DNA of 45,449 bases from Pelagibius sp. (GCF_028281305.1 NZ_JANQKD010000086.1:1-45449), one strand, 5' to 3'; shown: positions 15,029 through 24,268, counted from the stretch's first letter. Numbers and translations: made by a program. Notes: generated by a model not told the origin, from the letters alone.

Positions 15029-15507
15029 GGATTCCGGCGTTTTCTGAACCGACTCCCCTTCAGAGGGGAGGGCGGCGGGGTTGATACTGTCAGGGCCCTG
15101 TAAGCGGCATTCGACAACCGCGGCCAGAAAGCGCAGCAGTTCTCGGCTCTGGGGTTCTGGCGGTGAGACCCGGACGCTCCGCCCAGGCCCTTAGCGGAGC
15201 GGTCAGGAGATTAGCCGAGATTTCTGACAATGAGAAGCAATCTCATACATCCGAACGCATAATCATTACGTACAGTTGAATGGCATCAAAAGAAGCGGCC
15301 CAAAGCCTCGGCGGACAACCGGCAAATTGGCGCAAAAGCGCTGCAGCGTTAGAAAGCCAAGCGGTTTCCGGTGCTTAGGGAATCGCTTAGGTAAGGGGAT
15401 CTTAATTTCTCTTTGCCACTGTCACGCGACAGTTTGGGGGCAAAGGTAAACAGGCCTGATCGCCCCTGTTTGGCAGCCCGGATGCGGGCAAGCGTGGGAC
15501 AGTGGCG
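15029..15507. other. 479-bp divergent control region between fbpB and cheA
   Basis: It contains a Fur-like palindrome at 15230-15246 and an AT-richer stretch from 15385 to 15450 before cheA, including GATCTTAATTTCTC. No sigma-54 consensus and no full TTAA-N7-TTAA box was found before cheA. No separate gene is supported. Confidence 0.5.
15230..15246 (-). promoter_or_regulatory. Fur-like palindrome upstream of the permease gene
   Basis: ATGAGA-AGCAA-TCTCAT is a perfect inverted repeat of 6 bp arms around 5 bp, close to the ATGAGAA...TTCTCAT form of iron-responsive operators. It lies about 200 bp upstream of the permease start and matches the idea that fbpA and fbpB are both iron-regulated though not in one operon. 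Confidence 0.45.
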
Positions 15508-18465
15508 ATGGATGATCTTCTCAGTGAGTTTCTAACCGAAACCAACGAAAGCCTCGCGGAGTTGGACGTCGAGCTGGTGCAGCTCGAACAGAACCCTAAT
15601 GATCAGGAGCTGCTGGGGAACATCTTCCGGCTTATGCACACGATCAAGGGGACCTGCGGGTTTCTGGGCCTGCCGCGCCTGGAAAGCGTGGCCCATGCCG
15701 GCGAAAACGTGCTTGGCAAGGTCCGCGACGGTGAGATCGAAGTGTCGCCCGAGGCTGTCACGCTGATTCTCGAATCGATCGATCAGATCCGCATCCTTCT
15801 CGAACAGCTCGAGGCCACCGAGGCCGAGCCGGAGGGGGATGACTCCGATCTGATTGCGCGCCTGAACGCCTTCGCCGAGGGCGGTGGTGCCGCCCCGGCC
15901 GCGGCTGCGCCGGCTGAGGAAGCCGCCCCCGAAGCTGCCGAAGCTGCCCCTGAAGCTGCCCCTGAAGCTGCCCCTGAAGCTGCCAGCACCGCCGAGGCGC
16001 CGGCAGAGGCCGGCAGCGGCGAGGTCTCTCTGGACGAACTGGAGGCCGCCTTCAATGCGGCCAAGGGCCCGGAGGAGCTGGCTGCCGAAGCCGCTGCGAA
16101 GGAAGCCGAGGAGCCTGCCGCAGAGCAGCCGGCCGAGGCCCCCGCCGAAGCGGCCGCCCCGGCCGAAGAGCAGAAAGCCCCCGAGGAACCGAAGCCCGCG
16201 CCGGCGGCCGCCGAGAAGGCCAAGCCGGCGGCGAAGAAGGCTGCCGAGCCCAAGGCCGGCGATGCCAAGAAAGAAGGTTCGGTCGCCAACCAGTCGCTGC
16301 GCGTCAACGTCGATGTGCTTGAAAACCTCATGACCATGGTTTCCGAGCTTGTCCTGACGCGCAACCAGTTGTTGCAGATCCTGCGCAGCCAGAGCGAAAG
16401 CGAATTCGCCGCGCCGCTCCAGCGTCTGAACCATGTGGTGTCCGAGCTGCAGGAAGGCGTCATGGCGACGCGCATGCAGCCGATCGGCAACGCCTGGGCC
16501 AAGCTGCCGCGTATCGTCCGCGATCTGGCCCACGAGCTTGACAAGAAGATCGACCTGGTGATGAAGGGTGCGGAGACCGAGCTGGACCGTCAGGTTCTCG
16601 AGCTCATCAAGGATCCGCTCACCCATATGGTGCGGAACTCTGCCGACCACGGTCTTGAAATGCCCGCCGACCGCCTTGCCGCCGGCAAGCCTGAGATCGG
16701 TAGCGTCATCCTCAACGCCTTCCATGAGGGCGGCCACATCATCATCGAGATCTCCGACGACGGTAAGGGTCTGTCGAGCGAGAAGATCAAGCAGAAGTGC
16801 ATCGACAACGGCCTGGCGACCGAAGCCGAGCTCGAGACGATGACCGAACAGCAGATTCAGCAGTTCATCTTCAAGGCTGGCTTCTCGACCGCCGCCGCCG
16901 TTACCTCGGTGTCCGGGCGCGGCGTCGGCATGGACGTGGTGCGCACGAACATCGAGAAGATCGGTGGCACCATCGAACTGACATCGGTCGAGGGCCGCGG
17001 CACCAAGTTCGTCATCAAGATCCCGCTGACCCTGGCCATCGTTTCGGCCCTGATCGTCGAATGTGCCCGCGAGCGCTTTGCCATTCCGCAGCTTTCCGTG
17101 GTCGAGCTGGTCCGCGCTTCGGCGCACACCGAGCACACGATCGAGCGGATCAATGACACGCCGGTCCTGCGCCTTCGCAACCGTCTGCTGCCGCTCGTCA
17201 ACCTGCGCGACCTCCTGAAACTCGAAGACCCGGCGGTTTTGGTCAAGCCGGAGGAAGTGCCTGACAGCGACATCGAAACGGCAGCTACTGAGGCTCCCGA
17301 GGCGGACGATAAGTCTGCTGAAGAGGTCAAGGACTCTGTCGCTGCTTCTGAAGAGGACAAGCCGGACGCGGACAGCGCTGACGAGGAAGTCTTCATCGTG
17401 GTAGCGCAGATTGGCACCTACTCCATGGGCATCATCGTCGACCGCGTCTTCGATACCGAAGAAATCGTCGTCAAGCCGGTGGCCCCGATCCTGCGCGATA
17501 TCCAGCTGTTCTCCGGTAACACGATCCTGGGCGATGGCAGTGTCGTCATGATCCTCGACCCGAACGGCATTGCTGCCACGACCGGTGAAATCTCGGTGGC
17601 CGAGGGCGCCGACGACGGCGTCAAGGACCGCCACAGCATCAGCAGCGAAGACAGTGTTGCAATGCTGGTCTTCCGCGCGGTCGACGACACGCCGAAGTCG
17701 GTTCCGCTGGCTCTGGTGGCCAGGCTCGAAGAGATCGACCTTACCCAGGTGGAGTTCTCCAACGGCCAGTACGTGGTTCAGTACCGCGGCCAGCTTATGC
17801 CTTTGGTGCAGATGCAGCCGGCGCGGGAGCTTGGCAAGGAGGGCCGCCAGCCGGTCCTGGTCTTCGCCGATCGCAACAGGACCATGGGCCTGGTGGTCGA
17901 GGAGATCGTCGACATTGTGGAGGACCGTATGAACATCGAGCTGTCTTCCGACCGGCCGGGCTACATCGGCACCGCGGTTATCGACAACAAGGCAACCGAC
18001 GTTGTCGATGCGGGTTACTACCTGACTCAGGCGTTCCACGACTGGTTTGCCGCCGAGCGACCTTCGACGGATGAAGAGACCTCGGGCCGCCGACTGCTGC
18101 TGGTCGACGACAGCCCCTTCTTCCGCAACATGTTGCAGCCCCTGCTTTCGGTCTCCGGCTACGATGTCATCTGCGTGGAATCCGCGGATGCCGCTCTTGA
18201 GCTCTGCGAGGCCGGCGAGAACTTCGATGTCATCATCTCCGACATCGAGATGCCGGGGATGAACGGTTTCGAGTTCGCCAAGAAGGTGACCACGGACTCG
18301 CGCTGGTCGGATACGCCGATTGTAGCGCTCTCCAGCTTCTCCAACCCCGCCGATCTTGCGCGGGGCAGGGACGCCGGCTTCCGCGACTATGTCGCCAAGA
18401 CTGATCGCGAAGCCCTTTTGACCACTTTGCACGATACGATTGCTGATCTGAGAGGTGCGGCATGA
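15508..18465 (+). CDS. cheA: Hybrid chemotaxis histidine kinase CheA with C-terminal receiver
   Basis: CheA takes signals from chemoreceptors and phosphorylates CheY and CheB. This 985-residue form has an Hpt domain (phosphorylated His44 in LMHTIKGTCGF), a long Ala/Glu/Pro-rich linker (about 120-255) partly built from a 12-bp tandem repeat, the dimerisation and ATPase domain (MVSELVLTRNQLL; N box THMVRNSADHG; DDGKGL; GRGVGMDVVR), a CheW-like domain interrupted by an acidic insert (about 570-625), a second CheW-like domain (about 720-845), and a receiver (about 865-985) with DDSPFFRNML and the acceptor Asp in IISDIEMPGMNG. The usual CheA is about 650-750 residues. ATG 15508 was preferred; a GTG two codons earlier is possible. 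The stop overlaps cheW (ATGA). Confidence 0.95.
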   Translation: MDDLLSEFLTETNESLAELDVELVQLEQNPNDQELLGNIFRLMHTIKGTCGFLGLPRLESVAHAGENVLGKVRDGEIEVSPEAVTLILESIDQIRILLEQLEATEAEPEGDDSDLIARLNAFAEGGGAAPAAAAPAEEAAPEAAEAAPEAAPEAAPEAASTAEAPAEAGSGEVSLDELEAAFNAAKGPEELAAEAAAKEAEEPAAEQPAEAPAEAAAPAEEQKAPEEPKPAPAAAEKAKPAAKKAAEPKAGDAKKEGSVANQSLRVNVDVLENLMTMVSELVLTRNQLLQILRSQSESEFAAPLQRLNHVVSELQEGVMATRMQPIGNAWAKLPRIVRDLAHELDKKIDLVMKGAETELDRQVLELIKDPLTHMVRNSADHGLEMPADRLAAGKPEIGSVILNAFHEGGHIIIEISDDGKGLSSEKIKQKCIDNGLATEAELETMTEQQIQQFIFKAGFSTAAAVTSVSGRGVGMDVVRTNIEKIGGTIELTSVEGRGTKFVIKIPLTLAIVSALIVECARERFAIPQLSVVELVRASAHTEHTIERINDTPVLRLRNRLLPLVNLRDLLKLEDPAVLVKPEEVPDSDIETAATEAPEADDKSAEEVKDSVAASEEDKPDADSADEEVFIVVAQIGTYSMGIIVDRVFDTEEIVVKPVAPILRDIQLFSGNTILGDGSVVMILDPNGIAATTGEISVAEGADDGVKDRHSISSEDSVAMLVFRAVDDTPKSVPLALVARLEEIDLTQVEFSNGQYVVQYRGQLMPLVQMQPARELGKEGRQPVLVFADRNRTMGLVVEEIVDIVEDRMNIELSSDRPGYIGTAVIDNKATDVVDAGYYLTQAFHDWFAAERPSTDEETSGRRLLLVDDSPFFRNMLQPLLSVSGYDVICVESADAALELCEAGENFDVIISDIEMPGMNGFEFAKKVTTDSRWSDTPIVALSSFSNPADLARGRDAGFRDYVAKTDREALLTTLHDTIADLRGAA
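15940..15984 (+). repeat. 12-bp tandem repeat in the CheA linker
   Basis: GAAGCTGCCCCT is repeated three times exactly (15940, 15952, 15964) with a partial copy on each side. It encodes EAAP units in the flexible linker after the Hpt domain. Confidence 0.9.
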
Positions 18466-18959
18466 GCAGCGACAGCCAATCCACGAACGGCGAAGAGCAG
18501 GGTGCTCTTGCCACTGTGTTCAGCGACACCGAGGACTTCGTCACCTTCGTGATTGCCGATCAGCTGTTCGGCATTCCGGTTCTCAAGGTGCAGGACGTGC
18601 TGAGTACGCACAACATCACGCGCATTCCCTTGGCGCCGCCCGAGATTGCAGGTTCGCTGAATCTGCGTGGCCGCATTGTGACGGCTATGGATGTCCGGTT
18701 GCGTCTGGGCCTGCCGCCCAAGGAGCGCGCGAGCTCGATGAGCATCGTCGCGGAACATGACGGCGAGCTGTACAGCCTGATGGTCGACTCCGTCGGCGAG
18801 GTCCTGGCCCTTAATGCCAGCGACTACGAGCGCAACCCCCCGACCTTGGACCCGAAGTTCCGGGACTACTCTGCGGGGATCTATCGTCTGGACGAGAAAC
18901 TGCTTGTCGTCTTGGACGTCAACCGTCTCCTGGACTACGACCGCGTCCAGGCGGCCTAG
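18462..18959 (+). CDS. cheW: Chemotaxis coupling protein CheW
   Basis: A 165-residue adaptor that links CheA to chemoreceptor tips. After about 25 variable residues comes the double beta-barrel: DFVTFVIADQLFGIPVLKVQDVL, ITRIPLAPPEIAGSLNLRGRIVTAMDVRLRLGL, then SLMVDSVGEVLALNASDYERNPPTLD and a final strand LLVVLDVNRLLDYD. The NLRGRIVTAMDVRLRLG segment with its conserved Arg is the receptor-binding groove seen in all CheW proteins. ATG 18462 overlaps the cheA stop (ATGA), indicating translational coupling. A 90-bp gap with no promoter signal separates it from cheY. Confidence 0.95.
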   Translation: MSSDSQSTNGEEQGALATVFSDTEDFVTFVIADQLFGIPVLKVQDVLSTHNITRIPLAPPEIAGSLNLRGRIVTAMDVRLRLGLPPKERASSMSIVAEHDGELYSLMVDSVGEVLALNASDYERNPPTLDPKFRDYSAGIYRLDEKLLVVLDVNRLLDYDRVQAA

Positions 18960-19049
18960 CTCAGTCTATCGCATAGTGGGGATTCCGGTCGGGCCAAGCC
19001 GCATTAGTCCGTCAAGGCCTACAACCGGAGAGGAAGTTGGAGCCGAGAA

Positions 19050-19415
19050 ATGAAGTCTTGCTTGATCGTAGATGACTCCAAGGTCGTGCGTATGGTGGCG
19101 CGCAAGATCCTGGAAGGACTTAGCTTCAGCACGGAAGAAGCGGAAGACGGTCAGAAGGCGCTGGAGGCGTGTCAGCGTCAGATGCCGGACGCCGTTCTGC
19201 TGGACTGGAACATGCCCGTGAAGAACGGCCTTGAGTTCCTGCAGGAGCTGCGGGCGCTCGGCGGTGACGAGCAGCCGGTGGTCGTGTTCTGCACGACAGA
19301 GAACGATATGAGCCACATTCGCCAGGCTCTGGAAGCAGGGGCGAATGAGTACATCATGAAGCCGTTTGACAGCGATATCATTGAATCGAAATTCACTCAG
19401 GTAGGCCTTATCTGA
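19050..19415 (+). CDS. cheY: Chemotaxis response regulator CheY
   Basis: A 121-residue single-domain receiver. The acidic pocket is in LIVDDSKVVR, the phosphorylated Asp is Asp52 in VLLDWNMPVKNG, the switch residue lies in VVFCTTENDMSH and the conserved Lys in YIMKPFDSDII. When phosphorylated by CheA it should bind the flagellar switch (FliM) and change rotation. There is no output domain. It ends with TGA overlapping the cheB ATG by one base (TGATG). The cheA-W-Y-B-R order supports the call over other single-domain receivers. Confidence 0.94.
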   Translation: MKSCLIVDDSKVVRMVARKILEGLSFSTEEAEDGQKALEACQRQMPDAVLLDWNMPVKNGLEFLQELRALGGDEQPVVVFCTTENDMSHIRQALEAGANEYIMKPFDSDIIESKFTQVGLI

Positions 19416-20572
19416 TGCAGGATGTTGACGCCGCGCGTAGCGGCGGGGATCAATCGGGCGACGACCGCTTTAGGGTGATGGTGGTGGATGACTCCGCCGT
19501 CATCCGCGGTCTTTTGACCCGGTCCCTGGAAGCGGACAACAGCATCAAGGTCGTGGCCTCGGTCGGCAACGGTGAGGCGGCTCTCAAGGCGCTGGATCGG
19601 CAGACCGTCGATGTCATCATTCTCGACATCGAAATGCCGGTGATGGATGGTCTGACAGCGCTTCCCAAACTGCTTGCCGCGCAGCCGGGCGTTCACGTCG
19701 TGATGGCCTCGGCCCTGACGCGCAAGAACGCAGAGGTCAGCCTTCGTGCGCTCCAGGCCGGTGCGGCCGACTATGTGACCAAGCCGAGTTCGCGAAGCGA
19801 GCTGACCTCGGCCGACACTTTTCAGCGTGAGCTGACCGCGAAGGTCAAAGCGCTGGCTGGGGCCAACCGCAAGGCACCGGCACCGCGCAGCGAAGCAGCG
19901 GCGCCGGCCGTCGAGGCCGCTGCGGCGCCCGGCGCCGGCGGCAACCTCTATGGCGGACGGCAGGTCGTTCTGCGGAAAGGGCCGATGGTCTGCCCGCGCA
20001 TTATTGCGATCGGAAGCTCAACCGGAGGCCCCCAGGCACTCCTGGAACTTCTCGGCAATATGGCGGCCAGCGTGAAGGTGCCGATTCTCATCACGCAGCA
20101 CATGCCGGCGACCTTCACCACCCTGCTGGCCGAGCACATTGGCCGGGCCACCGGCGTCCCCACCCAGGAGGGCGTCGATGGGGAGGTCGTTCAGCCGGGC
20201 CGAATTTACCTGGCGCCGGGCGACTATCATATGGTTGTCGAGCGCGACGGCACCGTGGACCGTATCAAGTTGAACCAGAACCCGCCCGAGAACTTCTGCC
20301 GTCCGGCGGTCGACCCCATGCTCCGATCGATGGCGTCGCTCTACGGCTCCGGCCTGTTGACCATCATCCTGACGGGGATGGGCAGCGACGGGCAGAAAGG
20401 TTCGGAGAAGGTTGTCGAGGCGGGTGGTTCTGTTATTGCCCAGGATGAGGCGACGAGCGTTGTTTGGGGCATGCCGGGGGCCGTCGCGACAAGCGGTCTC
20501 TGTTCGGAAGTCCTTCCGCTCAAGGAAATCGGACCCCAGGTCCGCAAGTTGATCATGAGGTCGGCGGCATGA
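19415..20572 (+). CDS. cheB: Chemotaxis protein-glutamate methylesterase CheB
   Basis: CheB removes methyl groups from chemoreceptors, adapting the response. The 385-residue protein has an N-terminal receiver (acceptor Asp71 in VIILDIEMPVMDG), an Ala/Pro-rich linker (about 150-180) and the methylesterase domain. The catalytic triad is visible: Ser202 in IGSSTGGPQ, His229 in TQHMPATF and Asp325 in LTGMGSDG. Start ATG 19415 overlaps the cheY stop by one base, and the end overlaps the cheR start (ATGA), so the block is translated as a coupled unit. Confidence 0.96.
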   Translation: MQDVDAARSGGDQSGDDRFRVMVVDDSAVIRGLLTRSLEADNSIKVVASVGNGEAALKALDRQTVDVIILDIEMPVMDGLTALPKLLAAQPGVHVVMASALTRKNAEVSLRALQAGAADYVTKPSSRSELTSADTFQRELTAKVKALAGANRKAPAPRSEAAAPAVEAAAAPGAGGNLYGGRQVVLRKGPMVCPRIIAIGSSTGGPQALLELLGNMAASVKVPILITQHMPATFTTLLAEHIGRATGVPTQEGVDGEVVQPGRIYLAPGDYHMVVERDGTVDRIKLNQNPPENFCRPAVDPMLRSMASLYGSGLLTIILTGMGSDGQKGSEKVVEAGGSVIAQDEATSVVWGMPGAVATSGLCSEVLPLKEIGPQVRKLIMRSAA

Positions 20573-21411
20573 ACGTAGACGATTTTGAATTCATCGCGCA
20601 GTTGCTGTACCAGCGCTCTGGCTTGGTGATAACGCAGGAAAAGGCCTATCTCCTCGAGAGCCGCCTCAATCCGGTCGCGCGAAAGTGGGATCTCGATGGC
20701 TTCGAGGCGCTGATCGCCAAGATGCGCAACGAGAAGGATGAGCGCGTCATCGTCGACGTTACCGAAGCGATGACGACCAACGAGTCCTTCTTCTTTCGTG
20801 ACAACCGGCCCTTCGAGCAGTTCAAGGATGTGGTGCTCCCGCAACTGCTGGAGACGCGGGGCGGGCAGAAGAAGTTCCGCATCTGGAGCGCAGCCTGCTC
20901 GAGCGGCCAGGAGCCTTACACGCTGGCGATGATCTTGAAGGAGGAAGCCGCGAAGCTCGCCGGCTGGACCTTCGACATTGTCGCCACGGACCTCTCGACC
21001 GAGATCCTCGGCAAGGCCAAGGATGGGCTTTACTCCCAATTCGAGGTCCAGCGCGGCCTGCCCATTACCCTCCTGATGAAGTACTTCACGCAGGAAGGGG
21101 ACAAGTGGCGGATCAGCGACGAGATCCGTCAGATGGTGAAGTTCCAGCCCTTCAATCTGCTCGACAGCCCCTCCAGCCTGGGGCGCTTCGACGTGATCTT
21201 CTGCCGCAACGTTCTGATCTACTTCGACCAGGAGACGAAGGGCCAGGTCCTGGGTCGTCTGGCGCAGATTATGCCCAACGACGGTTTCCTCTATCTTGGC
21301 GGCGCCGAGACGGTGCTCGGTATCTCCGATGCCTTCGAGGTGATCCCCGGCCAGCGCGGCATCTACCGCCTGTCGGATACCCCGGCCGAACTCGATCGCA
21401 AGGCTGGCTGA
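20569..21411 (+). CDS. cheR: Chemotaxis protein methyltransferase CheR
   Basis: CheR methylates glutamates on chemoreceptors using S-adenosylmethionine. The 280-residue protein has the N-terminal helical domain (DFEFIAQLLYQRSGLVI, ESRLNPVARKW, then MTTNESFFFRD), and the SAM-binding domain with RIWSAACSSGQEPYTLAM, DIVATDLSTEILGKAKDGLYSQ, the PFNLLDS stretch and DVIFCRNVLIYFD. All key motifs of the family are intact. ATG 20569 overlaps the cheB stop. It ends the operon; 14-bp tandem repeats and a bidirectional hairpin follow. Confidence 0.96.
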   Translation: MNVDDFEFIAQLLYQRSGLVITQEKAYLLESRLNPVARKWDLDGFEALIAKMRNEKDERVIVDVTEAMTTNESFFFRDNRPFEQFKDVVLPQLLETRGGQKKFRIWSAACSSGQEPYTLAMILKEEAAKLAGWTFDIVATDLSTEILGKAKDGLYSQFEVQRGLPITLLMKYFTQEGDKWRISDEIRQMVKFQPFNLLDSPSSLGRFDVIFCRNVLIYFDQETKGQVLGRLAQIMPNDGFLYLGGAETVLGISDAFEVIPGQRGIYRLSDTPAELDRKAG

Positions 21412-21427
21412 CGCCAATCAACGGCTC

Positions 21428-21469
21428 CCGGGCAGAGGCATCCGGGCAGAGGCATCCGGGTAGAGGCAT
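21428..21469 (+). repeat. 14-bp tandem repeat after cheR
   Basis: Three copies of CCGGGCAGAGGCAT (21428-21441, 21442-21455, 21456-21469), the third with one change (C to T). They begin 17 bp after the cheR stop. Confidence 0.92.
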
Positions 21470-21518
21470 TCCGCCACAGCCATTGCAGTTTTGGGTACGG
21501 CAGCTCTGGAAAGAAAAC

Positions 21519-21545
21519 GGGCCGGCCTCCGAGAGGAGCCGGCCC
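21519..21545 (-). terminator. Terminator between convergent ctrA and cheR
   Basis: GGGCCGGCCTCC (21519-21530) and GGAGCCGGCCC (21535-21545) form a long GC stem with one bulged base and a GAGA loop. On the minus strand the stem is followed by GTTTTCTTT, so it serves ctrA best; the plus strand has TGTTT and may stop cheR transcripts weakly. Confidence 0.85.
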
Positions 21546-21586
21546 TGTTTCATGGCGCCCGGCTTAGCCGGCGCTGATGTCATGCT

Positions 21587-22306
21587 TTACGCATTGGCTG
21601 CCTGCTTCGTGGGTTCGCTGCCCTCGGCGTTGACCGGGTCGCGCAGCACGTAGCCGCGGCCCCAGACCGTCTCGATGTAGTTATCGCCACCGGTGGCATT
21701 GGCCAGTTTCTTGCGCAGCTTGCAGACGAAGACATCGATGATCTTCAGTTCAGGCTCGTCCATGCCGCCGTAGAGATGATTCAGGAACATCTCCTTGGTC
21801 AGGGTCGTGCCCTTGCGCAACGAAAGGAGCTCCAGGATCCCGTACTCCTTGCCGGTCAGGTGCAGCGGTTGGCTATCGACCTCGACCGTGCGGGTGTCCA
21901 GGTTCACCGTCAGCTTGCCGGTGGAGATCACCGAGTCCGAATGGCCCTTGGAGCGGCGCACGATGGCCTGAATACGCGCAACCAGCTCTCGCTTGTCGAA
22001 CGGTTTGGTCAGGTAGTCGTCAGCGCCGACGCCCAGCCCCTTGATCTTGTCGTCGAGGCCGGAGAGGCCCGACAGGATCAGGATCGGCGTCTTCACCCGG
22101 GCCGCCCGCAGGCGGCGCAGGACCTCGTAGCCGTCCATGTCCGGCAGCATGAGGTCCAGAATGATGATGTCGTAGTCGTAGAGTTTCCCGATTTCCAGGC
22201 CGTCTTCGCCCATATCGGTGGTGTCACAAACATAACCTTCCGACCGGAGCATCATTTCAATGCCCTGAGCGGTCGCGGTATCGTCTTCGACAAGCAGAAC
22301 TCGCAT
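21587..22306 (-). CDS. ctrA: Cell-cycle/flagellar master regulator CtrA
   Basis: CtrA is the OmpR-type response regulator that controls motility genes and, in some alphaproteobacteria, DNA replication. The 239-residue protein matches the family closely: [20 protein letters not shown], phosphorylated Asp51 in [59 protein letters not shown], and a winged-helix output domain with the hallmark [40 protein letters not shown] and [10 protein letters not shown]. The C-terminus is a short Ala-rich tail (KQAANA), where Caulobacter CtrA carries its degradation signal. It is divergent from fliI, with CtrA-like sites between them that suggest autoregulation. Confidence 0.97.
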   Translation of the reverse strand: MRVLLVEDDTATAQGIEMMLRSEGYVCDTTDMGEDGLEIGKLYDYDIIILDLMLPDMDGYEVLRRLRAARVKTPILILSGLSGLDDKIKGLGVGADDYLTKPFDKRELVARIQAIVRRSKGHSDSVISTGKLTVNLDTRTVEVDSQPLHLTGKEYGILELLSLRKGTTLTKEMFLNHLYGGMDEPELKIIDVFVCKLRKKLANATGGDNYIETVWGRGYVLRDPVNAEGSEPTKQAANA

Positions 22307-22350
22307 GATGTTTGACCTAAAGCCCGTATAGTTCGCCTGAGACTTGATTA

Positions 22351-22388
22351 TTAACCATTTTGCCGAACCTTTGTTAATAAATTCTTAC
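22351..22388 (-). promoter_or_regulatory. Candidate CtrA sites in the ctrA-fliI control region
   Basis: The AT-rich stretch holds TTAACCAT (22351-22358) and TTAA-TAAATTC-TTAC (22374-22388), which matches the CtrA consensus TTAA-N7-TTAA at seven of eight fixed bases. They are 45-82 bp before the ctrA start and 158-195 bp before fliI, suitable for control of either gene. Confidence 0.5.
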
Positions 22389-22545
22389 CGGCGCTGCTTG
22401 GGGGAAACTGTTTCGCTGCTTTCGGGCATTTTTGTGCGATCAGATCCCCAGTCCGCGCGCTTTACCCAACCTTAAGTCCGATCGCAGACACTTGCCTGAG
22501 AGGTGAGTTCAGTGGGCGTTACGCCCCTCCAGGGTCGATGGACGG

Positions 22546-24243
22546 ATGGTAGTCTCCGCATTTGTTAAGGAAATTGGCCAAGTGGCGGACTACCGTCTTT
22601 ACGGGCGTGTCGCCGGCATTCTTGGCCTTTTGGTCGAAGTAGCAGGCCTCGACCAGGCCCTTTCCATCGGATCGCGCTGCGCGGTCATCGCCAGAGGCGG
22701 GCGCAGGGTCGTCTGCGAGGTGATCGGTTTCCGCAACAAGCGCGCCCTGCTGATGCCCTTTGGTTCTCTGGAAGGCGTCGGGCTCGGCTGCAAGGCCGAG
22801 GTCCTGGAGAGCGAACCGGTGGTGCGCCCGTCGTCAGCCTGGCTCGGTCGCGTCGTGAACGCCCTGGGGGAGCCGATTGACGGCAAAGGGCCCCTGCCAA
22901 GCGGACCGCTGCCCTATCCCTTGAGAGCCGCACCCCCGCCGGCGCACAGCCGCATGCGGCTCGGCGGCAAGATCGATCTCGGCGTGCGCGCCATCAATAC
23001 CTTCCTGTCCTGCTGCAAAGGCCAGCGCATGGGCATCTTCGCAGGATCGGGTGTCGGCAAGTCGGTTCTGCTGTCGATGCTGGCCCGCTATGCCAAGGAC
23101 GACGTGAACGTGATCGGTCTGATCGGCGAGCGTGGCCGCGAAGTTCAGGAATGGCTGGAGGACGACCTGGGTCCGGAAGGGCTCGCCCGCTCCGTCGTGG
23201 TGGTCGCAACCTCCGACGAACCGCCGCTGATGCGCCGCCAGGCGGCCCATCTGACGGTGACCCTCGGTGAGTACTTTCGCGACCAGGGTCAGGACGTTCT
23301 CTGCCTCATGGACTCCGTCACCCGCTTTGCCATGGCCTTGCGCGAAATCGGACTCTCCGCCGGCGAACCGCCGGCCAGCAAAGGCTACACACCCTCGGTC
23401 TTCGCCGAGCTGCCGCGGCTCCTGGAGCGTGCAGGGCCCGGCGTCGACCGCGGCTCCATCACCGGTCTCTTTACGGTTCTGGTGGAAGGCGACGACCATA
23501 ACGAGCCGATCGCCGATGCCGTGCGCGGAATTCTGGATGGCCATATCGTTCTGGAGCGCGCCGTCGCGGAGCGCCACCGCTTTCCTGCCATCAATCTCTT
23601 GCGCAGCGTGTCCCGCACCATGCCGGCCTGCAACAGCGTGAATGAGAACACCCTTGTCGACCGGGCGCGCGGTCTGCTTTCTACATACGAGAACATGGCA
23701 GAGCTGATTCGCATCGGCGCTTACAAGCAGGGCAGCGACCCGGCCATCGACGAAGCAATCCACTACTACCAGGCCATCGAAGACTTTCTCGGACAGAGAA
23801 AGGAAGAGTGCAGCACCTTGGCCGAGGGCTACACGCAGCTCGCCGCGCTGCTCGGCTTGCCCGATCCGGCCACGGAGGCAGCCGCGGCGCCGGAAGATGA
23901 GGGGGCAGGGCCTACGGATGAGGGTGTGGCGATGCACGATGCGTCTCCGGGTCTCGAAGGCGGCGGGACGGCCGGTGCGGCAGCGTTGCGCGTACGCGGC
24001 CGCGCCGAAGACCTCGAGAAGCGCCGGCAGCGCATGACCGAAGCGCTGAACCTGCGGCGCAGCAAAAAGTCCTCCGCCCGGGCGGAGGCGGTCCCAGAGG
24101 GGTCTCACCCAGCCGGGTCCAGCCCGGATGCCCCCGGTCCAAGCAGTACTGGTCCAAGCAATCCTGGTCCAAGTAACCCTGGTCCGGGCGGTCCGGCCGA
24201 TGCGCCGGCACCGCTGGAACCGGGCGCCGAAGCAATCAGATGA
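22546..24243 (+). CDS. fliI: Flagellar export ATPase FliI with long C-terminal extension
   Basis: FliI is the hexameric ATPase of the flagellar type III export gate, related to F1 beta. The core has the Walker A loop FAGSGVGKS (about 165-173), [19 protein letters not shown], Walker B region [20 protein letters not shown], and [25 protein letters not shown]. The usual protein is about 440-460 residues; here 565, the extra 110 being an acidic and then Pro/Gly/Ser-rich tail with a basic helix ([21 protein letters not shown]) and 15-bp-repeat-encoded GPSNP units. ATG 22546 was used. It is divergent from ctrA and followed 25 bp later by a FliJ-like gene. Confidence 0.95.
   Translation: MVVSAFVKEIGQVADYRLYGRVAGILGLLVEVAGLDQALSIGSRCAVIARGGRRVVCEVIGFRNKRALLMPFGSLEGVGLGCKAEVLESEPVVRPSSAWLGRVVNALGEPIDGKGPLPSGPLPYPLRAAPPPAHSRMRLGGKIDLGVRAINTFLSCCKGQRMGIFAGSGVGKSVLLSMLARYAKDDVNVIGLIGERGREVQEWLEDDLGPEGLARSVVVVATSDEPPLMRRQAAHLTVTLGEYFRDQGQDVLCLMDSVTRFAMALREIGLSAGEPPASKGYTPSVFAELPRLLERAGPGVDRGSITGLFTVLVEGDDHNEPIADAVRGILDGHIVLERAVAERHRFPAINLLRSVSRTMPACNSVNENTLVDRARGLLSTYENMAELIRIGAYKQGSDPAIDEAIHYYQAIEDFLGQRKEECSTLAEGYTQLAALLGLPDPATEAAAAPEDEGAGPTDEGVAMHDASPGLEGGGTAGAAALRVRGRAEDLEKRRQRMTEALNLRRSKKSSARAEAVPEGSHPAGSSPDAPGPSSTGPSNPGPSNPGPGGPADAPAPLEPGAEAIR
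24136..24180 (+). repeat. 15-bp tandem repeat in the FliI tail
   Basis: Three units starting GGTCCAAG (24136-24150, 24151-24165, 24166-24180), diverged at three to four positions, followed by two GGTCCGG remnants. They encode [10 protein letters not shown] and GPSNP. Confidence 0.88.
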
Positions 24244-24268
24244 ACGTACCTGCAGGAGATAGAAAACC

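Noticed and set aside
15532..18432. A 966-codon open frame on the minus strand opposite cheA
   Set aside because: It mirrors the codon pattern of cheA; the translation has no domains, and cheA with all its motifs is on the other strand. High GC leaves long antisense frames open.
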